52,524 nt of DNA from Candidatus Heimdallarchaeota archaeon (lineage in GTDB: Archaea; Asgardarchaeota; Heimdallarchaeia; Heimdallarchaeales; Heimdallarchaeaceae). Position 1 is the stretch's first letter; every line of letters begins with the position of its first letter. The notes under the pieces were generated by a model. The model did no database searches. It saw only the letters and a list, made by a program, of their open reading frames with translations, and had not been told where the DNA came from. The stretch spans positions 1-52,524 of the forward strand of contig JAAFKI010000014.1 of the NCBI GenBank assembly GCA_021399345.1. The letters are read 5' to 3'. The translations under genes and the position numbers were made by a program. Shown in pieces: positions 23,764 to 32,523 of this stretch.

Positions 23764-25077
23764 TTATGGATGGAGTCTTGTTGGGTCTCTTGGAAGTAAT
23801 CTTGCTTCTCTAATATTAGGTAATTCAAGGATTTTTTGCACAAATCTTTCAATTCCTGTACCACTTCCTCCATGTGGAGGTGCTCCATTTCTAAAGAACT
23901 GTAGATAACTGTCAACCTCTTCAAGCTTGAAATCTTTTTCAACAGCTTGCTTGGCTAAAATATCTACTCTGTGTTCTCTTTGCCCCCCAGTGGTTAATTC
24001 TTGTCCCTTGAACAAGAGATCAAAAGATTTAGTCAATCTTGGATCTTCATCATCTTTCATAGTATAGAATGGTCTAATTTTCCAAGGATATTGGTCTACG
24101 AATACAAAGTCTGAATTCCATTTCTCTTTTGCATACCTACCAATAATTCCCTCTGCTTCAGCGTCTAAATCTTCATAGAGGTCTAGTTCTTTTCCTTCAC
24201 TTGCTAAAACTTCATTACATTCAGGAATTGTGATTATTGGCCATTCTTTGGGTTGATCATCAATTTGAACTCCCAATACTTCAAGAGAATTAGCTCTAGA
24301 TGTTTTTATTGTATCGAGAGCAAAACCAATTGCGCCTTGTATAACTTTCATGACATCTTTTTGATCATTAATATATGAGATTTCAAAATCTATAGATGTA
24401 TACTCACACAAATGACGATTGGTATGGTGTTTCTCTGCTCGAAAAACAGGTCCTATTTCAAAAACTCTCTCAAATCCCGCCATTAACATCATTTGTTTAT
24501 AGAATTGAGGGGATTGTGCTAAGTATGCTTTTTTATCAAAATAGTTTATTTCAAAAACACTAGCACCACTTTCTGTTGCTGAACCAACAATTTTAGCTGA
24601 AAAGAACTGTAAGAAGTCGTTATCTCTAAAATATTGTTGAATTGCATAAGCAGCTGTACTCTCAATTTCGAAAATGTGTGCAACCTTTCTATCTCTTAAA
24701 TCTAGGAACCTATAGTCGTATCTCTTATCAGGGTTTGTTTCAATCTTATCACCAACTGAAATTGGATACTCTTGAGTTCTTTTATTGATAATTTCAATCT
24801 CAGACGGAAGGACTTCCTTTCCATTTGGGGCACTTTCATTGGTTACGACATTTCCGGTAACTGCAATTATATCTCCTTCTTGAAAATCTAAAGCAAATAT
24901 CTCTTCAGATACTTTCTTTTTGGGTAAAACTATTTGTACAATCCCTGTTCTATCTTGTAGTTGAATAAATCGTAATCCTCCAAGATTGCGAACTTGTTGA
25001 ACCCATCCTGCGATCGATATCTTTTCATCTGTAGTAGAAAAAACCTTCTCAATAGGATTTCTTTGACTAAAGTCCAT
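23764..25077 (-). CDS. aspS: Aspartyl-tRNA synthetase (archaeal type)
   Basis: Class IIb synthetase. The 437-aa length is exactly that of the archaeal enzyme, which lacks the bacterial insertion. It has an N-terminal OB-fold anticodon-binding domain (about 17-105, ISIAGWVQQVRNLGGLRFIQLQDRTG), motif 1/2 segments (YRFLDLRDRK; FEIGPVFRAEKHHTNRHLCEYTSIDFE) and motif 3 GAPPHGGSGTGIERFVQ. Many archaeal AspRS also charge tRNA-Asn; whether this one does cannot be read from the sequence by eye. Monocistronic, divergent from pyrH. Confidence 0.95.
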   Translation of the reverse strand: MDFSQRNPIEKVFSTTDEKISIAGWVQQVRNLGGLRFIQLQDRTGIVQIVLPKKKVSEEIFALDFQEGDIIAVTGNVVTNESAPNGKEVLPSEIEIINKRTQEYPISVGDKIETNPDKRYDYRFLDLRDRKVAHIFEIESTAAYAIQQYFRDNDFLQFFSAKIVGSATESGASVFEINYFDKKAYLAQSPQFYKQMMLMAGFERVFEIGPVFRAEKHHTNRHLCEYTSIDFEISYINDQKDVMKVIQGAIGFALDTIKTSRANSLEVLGVQIDDQPKEWPIITIPECNEVLASEGKELDLYEDLDAEAEGIIGRYAKEKWNSDFVFVDQYPWKIRPFYTMKDDEDPRLTKSFDLLFKGQELTTGGQREHRVDILAKQAVEKDFKLEEVDSYLQFFRNGAPPHGGSGTGIERFVQKILELPNIREARLLPRDPTRLHP

Positions 25078-25222
25078 GTTACAGTCCTCAGTTTATTTGT
25101 TTGCACCTTTGAAAGTTTATTAAAAAAGATTCTCTTCTTTGTTGTATAAAAATGGGAGAAAAATGACTTTCTGAGAAAAAACGTTATTTAGCTATCATCC
25201 TAATAACTTTGTAGCGATACTA

Positions 25223-25912
25223 ATGAAGAAGATTGTACTAAAGTTTGGCGGTTCTGTTTTATACAAAGAAGAAATGGTTCTAAATGTTGAGAAAATAAAG
25301 GAAATTGTTGAAACCATTAACACTCTCCATGAAGCAGGACATAAAATTGCAGTAGTTGTTGGAGGAGGAAAATTAGCTAGAGTTATCATTCAAGCAAGCG
25401 ATGTCCTTGGGCATGTATCTACTTTCAAAGACATTCTTGCAGTAGAATCAACTCGAATTCATGCTTTACTAATAATTGCTTCACTCCACAATAAAGCATA
25501 TTTGCTTGTTCCTCGTTCATTCGAAGAAATTGGTGAAGCGCTTTCATCTGGTAAAATCGTTGTTACTGGAGGTCTTCAACCAGGACAATCTACAAATGCT
25601 GTTGCAGCACTTCTAGCCGAATATTGGGGTGCTGACATGTTGATAAATCTGACAAATGTAGACAAGGTGTATGATAAAGATCCAAATCAATATGAGGATG
25701 CAAAACCATTAGATATAATTTCAGCTGATCAACTGTTAGATATCATATCACAACAAGATGAAGAACCAGGAAAATACGCCCTCTTTGATAGAGTAGGTTG
25801 TGAAATTGTAAAAAGATCCGATTTACGACTAATATTCACAAATGGTTCTGAACCTAAAAACATTCTGAGAATTGTAGATGGAGAAAAAATTGGAACAGTG
25901 GTTCAAGGATAG
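25223..25912 (+). CDS. pyrH: UMP kinase (archaeal PyrH)
   Basis: Phosphorylates UMP to UDP. A 229-aa amino-acid-kinase-fold protein with MKKIVLKFGGSVL at the N-terminus, VVVGGGKLAR (phosphate loop), VVTGGLQPGQSTNAVAALLAEYWGADMLINLTNVDKVYDKDP (UMP/ATP binding) and FTNGSEPKNILRIVDGE near the end. Length and motifs are typical of the archaeal subgroup. It faces the aRF1 gene tail to tail. Confidence 0.95.
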   Translation: MKKIVLKFGGSVLYKEEMVLNVEKIKEIVETINTLHEAGHKIAVVVGGGKLARVIIQASDVLGHVSTFKDILAVESTRIHALLIIASLHNKAYLLVPRSFEEIGEALSSGKIVVTGGLQPGQSTNAVAALLAEYWGADMLINLTNVDKVYDKDPNQYEDAKPLDIISADQLLDIISQQDEEPGKYALFDRVGCEIVKRSDLRLIFTNGSEPKNILRIVDGEKIGTVVQG

Positions 25913-25923
25913 ATTTTTTTTCT

Positions 25924-27195
25924 CTAATAACCATCATATAATTTGTATCGGAGAATTGCTGCTATCCCACCAAATGCATTGTATAACATAGCCCCATCCT
26001 CGTGATCAGATGAAATGACCTCTAGAGTGGCACCAGTATTCTCGGCTTTTTCATTCAATTCAGTTATTAAATCACTTTCACTTTCAATATACAATTTGGA
26101 ATTTCCACATTCAGGACATTTTTTATCAGATAATTTTTTTATGAAATCATTGTAATCTTTGCTTTTTACAGACTCAGTGGTTGTATAATCACATCCATCA
26201 CATTTAATTTCCATATTGACTCTATCTACATCTTCGCTTACTAAAACAATTTCAACAGCTGCTTTTTCTAATGCCTCTAAAACTTCCTTTTCTCCATAAG
26301 TAACTAGTCCTGTATCCTTTCCCAAATGTTCCAAGAATTTTTGTGTGAGTTGACGCTCCTTAACTAACTCAAAATCAGACAATTTATCTGCTGCTTTGTC
26401 TAAAAGTTCTCGAATCCCAACTGAACCCAAATATCCTATATCATAGATTCCTATGACTTTTTCAAGCAATCGATAATCTATTTCCTTACTTTCCAAAAAT
26501 TCTGCTTTAGATAAAGCTGGACCACCAACTACTATTGCTTCAACGGGAAAATCTTCAAGATAAACAGTATTCATGATATCTGCAATTTTACCATACCATC
26601 TTTGAGCCGCTTCTTCAGTTAATCTTTGAAAACGAGCTTGAGACTGACCACCCATTTTATGTTTACCAGGAACATTAGATTCTTCATCACGAATTATATC
26701 TAATCGGGAGCCTTGAACAGTTGCTAGTGTTGCTCCTCCTCGAGCAATTAATGCTAACCCATACCTTTGTTTACTTTCTAACATCTCTTTAAGATGATTA
26801 ATATGAAACACATAATCACAGAGATAGAGCTTAATTCCTACGGGATCTGGAGGGCTAATTAGGAAGAATTCCACCTTATTGTTTTGAGTAATTCCACAGA
26901 AGATAACAAGGCCATTCTCTCCAGAATCAGGAATAGTTTTTATCCTAGACATGATAGAGGAAAGCGCAGATTGGACAGCTTTTCCAGTGCTTTTGTCTTT
27001 AATATTTGTTGCAGTTCCATATTCATCACGCAACTGGGCATTAACATCAGATAACCTAGTACCGGGAGGAATATATAGGGTAACTAAACTTGTAGACATG
27101 TTAAAACTTTTTTTGGACTCTAATTTGTCTAGTTCATGTTTTAACATATAACGTTCTACTGATGTTCTTTTCTTTTCTTCCTGTTTCTTTGTCAT
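25924..27195 (-). CDS. prf1: Peptide chain release factor aRF1 with NIKD motif
   Basis: Reads all stop codons and triggers peptide release. The 423-aa chain has domain 1 with the stop-codon motifs, domain 2 with KMGGQSQARF (GGQ at 182-184), and a C-terminal domain with a zinc-ribbon-like insertion (CDGCD...CPECG). The YxCxxxF element is intact (YLCDYVF, 124-130). The usual NIKS is NIKD here (64-67, TATNIKDKSTGKAV). Genes nearby end in TAA, TAG and TGA, so there is no sign of a changed code. Probably glutamine-methylated by the HemK2 homologue at 15172-15807. Confidence 0.95.
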   Translation of the reverse strand: MTKKQEEKKRTSVERYMLKHELDKLESKKSFNMSTSLVTLYIPPGTRLSDVNAQLRDEYGTATNIKDKSTGKAVQSALSSIMSRIKTIPDSGENGLVIFCGITQNNKVEFFLISPPDPVGIKLYLCDYVFHINHLKEMLESKQRYGLALIARGGATLATVQGSRLDIIRDEESNVPGKHKMGGQSQARFQRLTEEAAQRWYGKIADIMNTVYLEDFPVEAIVVGGPALSKAEFLESKEIDYRLLEKVIGIYDIGYLGSVGIRELLDKAADKLSDFELVKERQLTQKFLEHLGKDTGLVTYGEKEVLEALEKAAVEIVLVSEDVDRVNMEIKCDGCDYTTTESVKSKDYNDFIKKLSDKKCPECGNSKLYIESESDLITELNEKAENTGATLEVISSDHEDGAMLYNAFGGIAAILRYKLYDGY

Positions 27196-27361
27196 GGTAT
27201 CTCCTCGGAGTAAGGTAAACTAAAGAACTATGCTTCAGTATAGCACTTTAGACAAAATTTCAAGATTTGTTATTATCTTTTTGGTTATGAGTCTTTAGAA
27301 ATTATGAGAAATAATAGGGAAATATTTTTAGAAAGAACAAATAGTTAACATTCTGATAATA

Positions 27362-27616
27362 ATGGTGGAGAAACAACAGATAGAAATTGACTTACTAGAT
27401 ATTTTTGTTTCGCTAAACAGGGGTTTAAATCTCTCAGATGTGATGTTCCAGCTAAATAACCTTTATGCTCCAAGAGGCGAGAAAGTGGAACAATCTATTC
27501 TCATTGAAGTGTTAAATTCATTAACAGAAAAAGATTATTTAAAGAATTTTAAGGTGGGAGCATTAGATAGTTGGAAAATCACTGATGAAGGAGAAGATTA
27601 TTTCTATAGTTTCTAG
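27362..27616 (+). CDS. Small winged-helix-like protein, unknown
   Basis: An 84-aa protein, mostly helical (residues 8-60), ending in a beta-hairpin-like stretch (FKVGALDSWKITDEGEDYFYSF). A terminal 'W/Y-x-I/L-T-D/E-x-G' is typical of winged-helix proteins of the PadR/MarR type, so DNA binding is plausible. I know no closer family. It is 17 nt upstream of the phosphoglucose-isomerase-like gene on the same strand and may be co-transcribed with it. Confidence 0.55.
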   Translation: MVEKQQIEIDLLDIFVSLNRGLNLSDVMFQLNNLYAPRGEKVEQSILIEVLNSLTEKDYLKNFKVGALDSWKITDEGEDYFYSF

Positions 27617-27633
27617 TTGTAAATAAGTAAGAG

Positions 27634-28401
27634 ATGAGCAGAATGGACTTAAGGGAAAGCACAGGGTTGCCCATTAGTAGTGAAGAAACTACACTAAGAT
27701 ACAGTGAAAGTGAAATTAGTGTGAAGGATGTGCTGATTCACAAAGTTGAGGATATTTCTAATTTTTTGTTGGAAAATGAATGGGAAGGAAAAGAGAAGGG
27801 TAAAGAAGTATTTAGAATCTATCGGGGGGTAAAGAAAGTTGAAGATAAACCCCTATGGGATGTAATGAGATTTGATTTCTTAATTATCCAAGCTGGAAAA
27901 TTAGGAGATGAATATTACAAGACTTCTGGTTATTATAGGTCCTTTGCAGGTACTGGGTATCGTTTTTCCGAGATCTATCAAGTTGTTGAAGGATATTCGG
28001 AATTCTTACTCCAACAATTCGGGGAGACCCATGAGAAAATCAAAGATACTGTAATGATAAGAGCGCAAAAATTTGATGTTATAGTTGTACCTCCTTCTTT
28101 TGGAGTTTCGATAATTAATCCAAGTGACCAAAAAACTGTTCTTGCACGAATCCGAGCAGACGATGCTAAGGAAATTAAGGATGACTATGAAAGAACAAAA
28201 GGTGACTGTTATATTAGGAGAGAAGAAGGGAAATGGATGTATAATGAGAACTATCATGAAATACCCAATCTGAGACTAGAACCACCTCAAAATAAATGGG
28301 GATCTTTGAAAAGAGGTATTCCGATTTATAGTATATATACATATAAACCAAGAATATTTGCCCCTCTATTAGAACCAGACCCAGCTGACTATATACTTTA
28401 A
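27634..28401 (+). CDS. Cupin-type glucose-6-phosphate isomerase homologue lacking metal ligands
   Basis: A 255-aa protein. The core matches archaeal cupin phosphoglucose isomerase: YKTSGYYRSF...FSEIYQVVEGYSEFLLQ, VIVVPPSFGVSIINPS, then GDCYIRREEGKWMYNENYHEIPNLRLE. The metal site of the family is built by a His-x-His, a Glu and a later His. Here the corresponding residues are Tyr100, Arg102, Glu113 and Val158, so only the Glu remains. The enzyme is therefore probably not an active metal-dependent isomerase. N- and C-terminal extensions (about 75 and 35 aa) flank the cupin. A function as sugar-phosphate sensor is possible but unproven. Confidence 0.7.
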   Translation: MSRMDLRESTGLPISSEETTLRYSESEISVKDVLIHKVEDISNFLLENEWEGKEKGKEVFRIYRGVKKVEDKPLWDVMRFDFLIIQAGKLGDEYYKTSGYYRSFAGTGYRFSEIYQVVEGYSEFLLQQFGETHEKIKDTVMIRAQKFDVIVVPPSFGVSIINPSDQKTVLARIRADDAKEIKDDYERTKGDCYIRREEGKWMYNENYHEIPNLRLEPPQNKWGSLKRGIPIYSIYTYKPRIFAPLLEPDPADYIL

Positions 28402-28461
28402 TAAAATCTAAAAAGAGAAGTGTAAGAAGATAATAGTAGAATGCGAATAGAAAACAAGAAG

Positions 28462-28571
28462 TGGTGGGGCATATAAGATTTGAACTTACGACCCCCCGGT
28501 TTTTGAGTTAAATGCTTAACAAACAAATAACATATCAGCCGAGTGCTCTAACCAAGCTGAGCTAATGCCCC
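28462..28571 (-). tRNA. tRNA-Ile(GAU) with a 32-nt intron
   Basis: Acceptor arms GGGGCAT/ATGCCCC pair fully and CCA is encoded (28462-28464). The D arm is GCTC...GAGC, the anticodon stem CTCGG/CCGGG, and the T arm GTAAG-TTCAAAT-CTTAT. Anticodon GAT is at 28536-28534. The intron of 32 nt (28532-28501) lies between positions 37 and 38. The bulge-helix-bulge is slightly relaxed: central helix CTGA against TCAA has three of four pairs, with 3-nt bulges on both sides. Confidence 0.93.
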
Positions 28572-28758
28572 TTTCTTACTGCATTCTTCCTAATTTATTA
28601 CTTTTAAAAATGTTTTCTTATAATTCTAAAAAAGAAAGAGGAAATGCATAATAATAAATTAAAGTACCCATGCTTTCACGTTACATGCTAAAGAAAGAAG
28701 GAACATGGTTAGTTTATTGCAAGACATTTTTTTATACTAATCTCTCCTAATAAGAATT

Positions 28759-28980
28759 CTACTCACTGTCATCTTTTGAGGTGTAAAATGGAGATTTTTT
28801 TTCGTTTTTCAACATTCGAATCAACCTATCCATCCCTTCAATTTCTTCTACACTTACTCTTGGTTTTTCCTGTAATAAATCCTGAAATCTCAAAATCTTA
28901 TTTCTACTGTCCACATTAATCTCTATCTTAGGGTTTAATTCTATTGATTTTTCAGATTCTTCTGTCATTTGCATAACCAT
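28759..28980 (-). CDS. Small paralogous protein A (unknown, duplicated)
   Basis: About 73 aa (or 71 from the second Met). It shares with the protein at 29177-29386 the pattern RxxILRxxDLLxEKPRxSVxEIxxxxxLIxMLKN and an aromatic-Lys-rich tail. No membrane segment, no cysteines; predicted helical. Divergent from the remnant ORF at 29097. This copy is more acidic at both ends. Part of a tandem duplication. No family recognised. Confidence 0.6.
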   Translation of the reverse strand: MVMQMTEESEKSIELNPKIEINVDSRNKILRFQDLLQEKPRVSVEEIEGMDRLIRMLKNEKKSPFYTSKDDSE

Positions 28981-29096
28981 TTGTTACTTTAATTCCCAAC
29001 CCCATTTTACATAATGATAGGATGTATTACTTACGTATTTGGTAGATGAATATAAAAGACAATTAAAATTTTATATTGTACTTCTTTTATTACTTT

Positions 29097-29207
29097 ATGA
29101 GTCCATCAAATGATTTTGATGATTCCACTGAAGCTGGTGCTGATTTTTATCTTTTCTTGGGCAGAACAAGTAGTAATTACTTTCCAGTAACTTTTGGAGG
29201 TTTATAA
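29097..29207 (+). pseudogene. Truncated 5' fragment of a UPF0148/SSSCA1-like gene
   Basis: A 36-codon frame whose first half, MSPSNDFDDSTEAGADFYL, copies the start of the gene at 29520 (MSPSKESDASVAAGADLLL). After about 22 codons the match stops, the zinc ribbon is absent, and the frame runs into the 3' end of the small gene at 29177-29386. The upstream sequence is also shared: AAAGACAATTA occurs at 29055-29065 and 29478-29488. It is the broken copy left by a tandem duplication. Confidence 0.7.
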
Positions 29208-29386
29208 GAGAATTTTGCAGCGTTTTTTAGCATCTTTATCAGTTTGTAGGTATCATCTATCTCTCTTACACTAGCTCGAGGTTTTTCTGTAAGCAAATCT
29301 TCTATTTTGAGAATAACTCTCCCTTTATCTGGTTTTGCAGACAACTTAGGAATGGATTCAATTGTTCGTTCTATTTTTTTAGCCAT
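29177..29386 (-). CDS. Small paralogous protein B (unknown, duplicated)
   Basis: A 69-aa basic, helical protein, paralogue of 28759-28980. The shared core runs from RVILKIEDLLTEKPRASVRE to LIKMLKN. N-terminal residues differ and the tail is Lys/Pro-rich. Its 3' end overlaps the truncated fragment read from the opposite strand. It is divergent from the intact SSSCA1-like gene, probably the ancestral arrangement, with both using the same 133-bp spacer as a bidirectional promoter. Function unknown. Confidence 0.6.
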   Translation of the reverse strand: MAKKIERTIESIPKLSAKPDKGRVILKIEDLLTEKPRASVREIDDTYKLIKMLKNAAKFSYKPPKVTGK

Positions 29387-29519
29387 TCAGAATCACAGTA
29401 CTTATTTCTTAGTCTTAGGAGCTTAACTATTTTCTTTTGATAGAATGTATTACTGGGATATTCATTATTTACTTGTGAAAGACAATTAACGTTTTATAGT
29501 AACTTTTCACTGTTTTCAT

Positions 29520-29939
29520 ATGTCTCCATCAAAAGAATCAGATGCTTCTGTCGCTGCAGGAGCTGACTTACTTCTAAAGGGTTGGAAGATGATCAATAAG
29601 GCATGCCCTGTTTGTGTAGAACCTCTTTATGAAAAAGATGGAAAAGTTGTTTGTGTAAAATGTAAAAAAGAATATGTTCTGGTGGATTCAAAATCTGAAA
29701 TGCCCCCAACTAAAACATCAGAAGCTCAACAACCAGCAGCAAGTTCTTCACCAAACAATTTCAGTTCATATGATTTCAGTTCATTACCACCTGCTTTAGC
29801 AGATACCGCAAAAATAATGCTGGAAAAAATAACCGATCTGAATGCCAAATTAAAAGAAACATCAGATCCCAAAGAGATATCATCAATTTCTTCTTCAATT
29901 CGTTCTCTTATTGATTCTCTCCGTTCTCTGAGTTCTTAG
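29520..29939 (+). CDS. UPF0148 / SSSCA1 (autoantigen p27)-like zinc-ribbon protein
   Basis: A 139-aa protein. The N-terminal part AAGADLLLKGWKMINKACPVCVEPLYEKDGKVVCVKCKKEY carries a four-cysteine zinc ribbon (CPVC...CVKC) and the 'LLxGWxMLxxxCPxC' signature of the archaeal UPF0148 family, homologous to the human Sjogren/scleroderma autoantigen 1. A Ser/Pro-rich linker (about 58-85) and a helical C-terminus follow. Its function is unknown in archaea. The 3' end overlaps the 3' end of hef by 32 nt on the opposite strand. Confidence 0.88.
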   Translation: MSPSKESDASVAAGADLLLKGWKMINKACPVCVEPLYEKDGKVVCVKCKKEYVLVDSKSEMPPTKTSEAQQPAASSSPNNFSSYDFSSLPPALADTAKIMLEKITDLNAKLKETSDPKEISSISSSIRSLIDSLRSLSS

Positions 29940-32379
29940 GTTCTTTTTTTACCTTTTCTCTTTTTAAGAACTCTAATTCATCCTTCATACCCTTTATCTC
30001 TTCTCCCGTCTCAATTTCGTTATAGTTTGTATAAATAAAATCAACTATGTCAGAAGCGATTTTCTCACCAACACCACGTACTTCAAAGAAATCCTCTAAT
30101 TTCGCATTCATAATCTCTTTAACCGATCCAAAATGCTTCAGCATTCTACTAGCTATCTTGTGGTCAACATGTGGTAACGAAGCAATAGCTTCTTCTAATT
30201 GCGACTTAAGACCTATTCCCTTTCTCTTACCAATTGAAATACTTCTTTTTCTCTCTTCTTGTTCTCTTCTTGCCAAAGCAAATAGAATTTCTGCTGTCTC
30301 TTTTTGATTTTGAGTGTGAATAATTGGGAGTCTAAAATCTGTAGCTAAAGAAGTTAAAGCTCCAGCAAGTGCATGTGGGTGAAGTGACGAACTGAATAAA
30401 TTGAAGTCTCCTTCTAAAATCATCACTGGTTTTGCACAACTTTCTACCAATACTTTTGTTTGCACAAATAACCGTTTATCTAAAATTGATTTGATAAAAT
30501 CATCACCAGTTTTTCTCTCCACTACGATTCGATCTGAACAAATATAGTCACCAATATCTAATCTTTCAAATCCTAGTTCTACATCTTTGTTCATCAATTC
30601 TTTAATAACGACTGAATTTCTTTCTCTACTATCACAAATTACTTTGATTTTTCCCTTTTCTTTAACGAATTTAACCTCTTTAGTTTCTTTTTCGAGGTTT
30701 TCTAGTTCTTCTAGTTTTTCTTCTTGATATTCTTGTGTCTTGGTTGAAACTTTTTCTGCTTCTTCGAGAAAATCCATAATTCCTTTTTGTTTATCTTTCG
30801 TTGTTGTTTCTTTCTTTTTTAAGGGTTTTTCAAGTCTCTTCACGAGTTTTTTCATTTTTTGAGCTTGTCTCTTAGATGACCACATGTATGCTTCGTCTCT
30901 AGTCCCCTCAGCAATGAGCATAATTACTTTTCCTTCCTTTCTTCTTCCTGTTCGTCCCTTTCTTTGAATTAATCTTATGGCACTTGGGACAGCATCATAG
31001 AAAATTACTAACTCACACTCACCAATATCTAACCCTTCTTCTGCAACACTGGTTGAAATTAATGCATTGTAAGTTCCATCTCGAAAAGATTGCATGATTT
31101 CAATTTGTTCTTTCTGGGAAAGACCTTTATCTCCTCTTGCGGAAGATTGCCCTACAAACCAGTGGGAATTTATCCCATTTATTTTGTTTAGCTCTTCACT
31201 AATTATTTTGGCAGCTACTCTGAAATGTGCAAAAATGAGTATTCTGTTGTTTGGATTACTCGATAATTCCTCAGATACAATTTCCTTTAATCTTTCAATT
31301 TTTGGGTGAATAATTTTCTTTTCTTGAAGAGTTTGAACAGATTCTACAACTTGTCGCATTTCATCTGAGAACATTAGTTCTTTTAGTGCTCTACTTCCTT
31401 TCCCAAACTTAATCTCATTGATTTGTTTTTCTAAATATTTACTCAGTGAAGGTATTCCTTGTGTTTCAATAAGTTCTATGGCATGAGATAATCGAATTGA
31501 ATTACCTACCAAAGACATGGCTCTGAAGAAGTCTGTTCTATCTTCTTGGTCTGAATTACTGTAGATTTCATTTACCCTTGCTCTTAACTGTAATAATTCC
31601 CTCCTGGGATTATTTTTTGGGGAGATTGATTTAATAATCTTAAGTTCTTTTAATCCCTCTAGGATAACCTTGAAGAGCCCATTTAGTGTATCAATAATTG
31701 TTTTAAATTCGTCTGATAGTGGAATAATTTCCCAGTTTTCATCAATTTCATGTATATATTGCCTAACATCATCTGAACTTTCATCACGCATTTCAATGTT
31801 AGTGATTCCAAGATTTGATTTAACTTCATTAATTCTTTCAATTTTTGAACCAGGACTAGCTGTTATGCCAAGCAATAAAGGATTGGTAGCTCTTTTTCGA
31901 TATTGTTCCGCGATGAAAACATAGCTATGGTCCCCAACAGCTTTATGTGCTTCATCTAAGCATAGAAAAATAATTTCCTCCAGTTTGACTCTTCTTTGAA
32001 TTATGTCATTCTGTATGGTTTGAGGCGTAGTGATGAATACTTGGCCATTATCCCAAATCTCCTTGCGTTTCTTTGGATCAATTTGCCCAGAAACTTGAAC
32101 AATTTTGTCTTGATCAATATTAAGTGAGTTACGAGTTGTGCGTTCATGTTGATCAAGTAATGGTTTTGTTGGGGCACAGAAAACAATTTTACCTTCAGGA
32201 AATTTTTCTAGCCTTTGTGCTGTAATCATAAGATAAAGTACTGTTTTACCTAAACCCGTTGGCAAAATAACTAGAGAGTTTTCTTTTATACAAGAAGCAA
32301 AGAGTGTCTGTTGGTATAATCTTGCTTCAATTGTATTTTGCTTAATCAAAGGATGATTTAGGTATTCAGTTTGGTTCAT
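29908..32379 (-). CDS. hef: Hef helicase-nuclease (FANCM/XPF-type)
   Basis: Processes stalled replication forks. The N-terminal SF2 helicase has LPTGLGKT (Walker A), CLDEAHKA (DEAH), ITASPG and RKGRTGRRKEG (motif VI). A Lys/Glu-rich linker follows. The C-terminal XPF/ERCC4 nuclease has VICDSRERNS...GDYICSDRIVVERKTGDDF (the active ERKxxxD signature), then tandem helix-hairpin-helix (LPHVDHKIASRMLKHFGSVKEI, RGVGEKIASDIVDFI). Both halves are intact, so this is the two-domain euryarchaeal-type Hef. I choose ATG 32379 (823 aa); a start at 32397 is possible. Confidence 0.94.
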   Translation of the reverse strand: MNQTEYLNHPLIKQNTIEARLYQQTLFASCIKENSLVILPTGLGKTVLYLMITAQRLEKFPEGKIVFCAPTKPLLDQHERTTRNSLNIDQDKIVQVSGQIDPKKRKEIWDNGQVFITTPQTIQNDIIQRRVKLEEIIFLCLDEAHKAVGDHSYVFIAEQYRKRATNPLLLGITASPGSKIERINEVKSNLGITNIEMRDESSDDVRQYIHEIDENWEIIPLSDEFKTIIDTLNGLFKVILEGLKELKIIKSISPKNNPRRELLQLRARVNEIYSNSDQEDRTDFFRAMSLVGNSIRLSHAIELIETQGIPSLSKYLEKQINEIKFGKGSRALKELMFSDEMRQVVESVQTLQEKKIIHPKIERLKEIVSEELSSNPNNRILIFAHFRVAAKIISEELNKINGINSHWFVGQSSARGDKGLSQKEQIEIMQSFRDGTYNALISTSVAEEGLDIGECELVIFYDAVPSAIRLIQRKGRTGRRKEGKVIMLIAEGTRDEAYMWSSKRQAQKMKKLVKRLEKPLKKKETTTKDKQKGIMDFLEEAEKVSTKTQEYQEEKLEELENLEKETKEVKFVKEKGKIKVICDSRERNSVVIKELMNKDVELGFERLDIGDYICSDRIVVERKTGDDFIKSILDKRLFVQTKVLVESCAKPVMILEGDFNLFSSSLHPHALAGALTSLATDFRLPIIHTQNQKETAEILFALARREQEERKRSISIGKRKGIGLKSQLEEAIASLPHVDHKIASRMLKHFGSVKEIMNAKLEDFFEVRGVGEKIASDIVDFIYTNYNEIETGEEIKGMKDELEFLKREKVKKEPKNSENGENQ

Positions 32380-32523
32380 TTTAGACCACAATAACAATTT
32401 GCATATGATGTTTTATATTTGGATATATAAATAATAGTTCTTTTCTTATCCATTGCTCAAGTTAATGCATCTTAGATACAAAAGTCTTATAATGAAGAAA
32501 TAATAGAAAGGAGGATATCCATT

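Noticed and set aside
25924..27195. Altered genetic code inferred from aRF1 NIKD
   Set aside because: Conserved genes in the window end in all three stop codons at the expected lengths, with no in-frame TAA, TAG or TGA in conserved domains.
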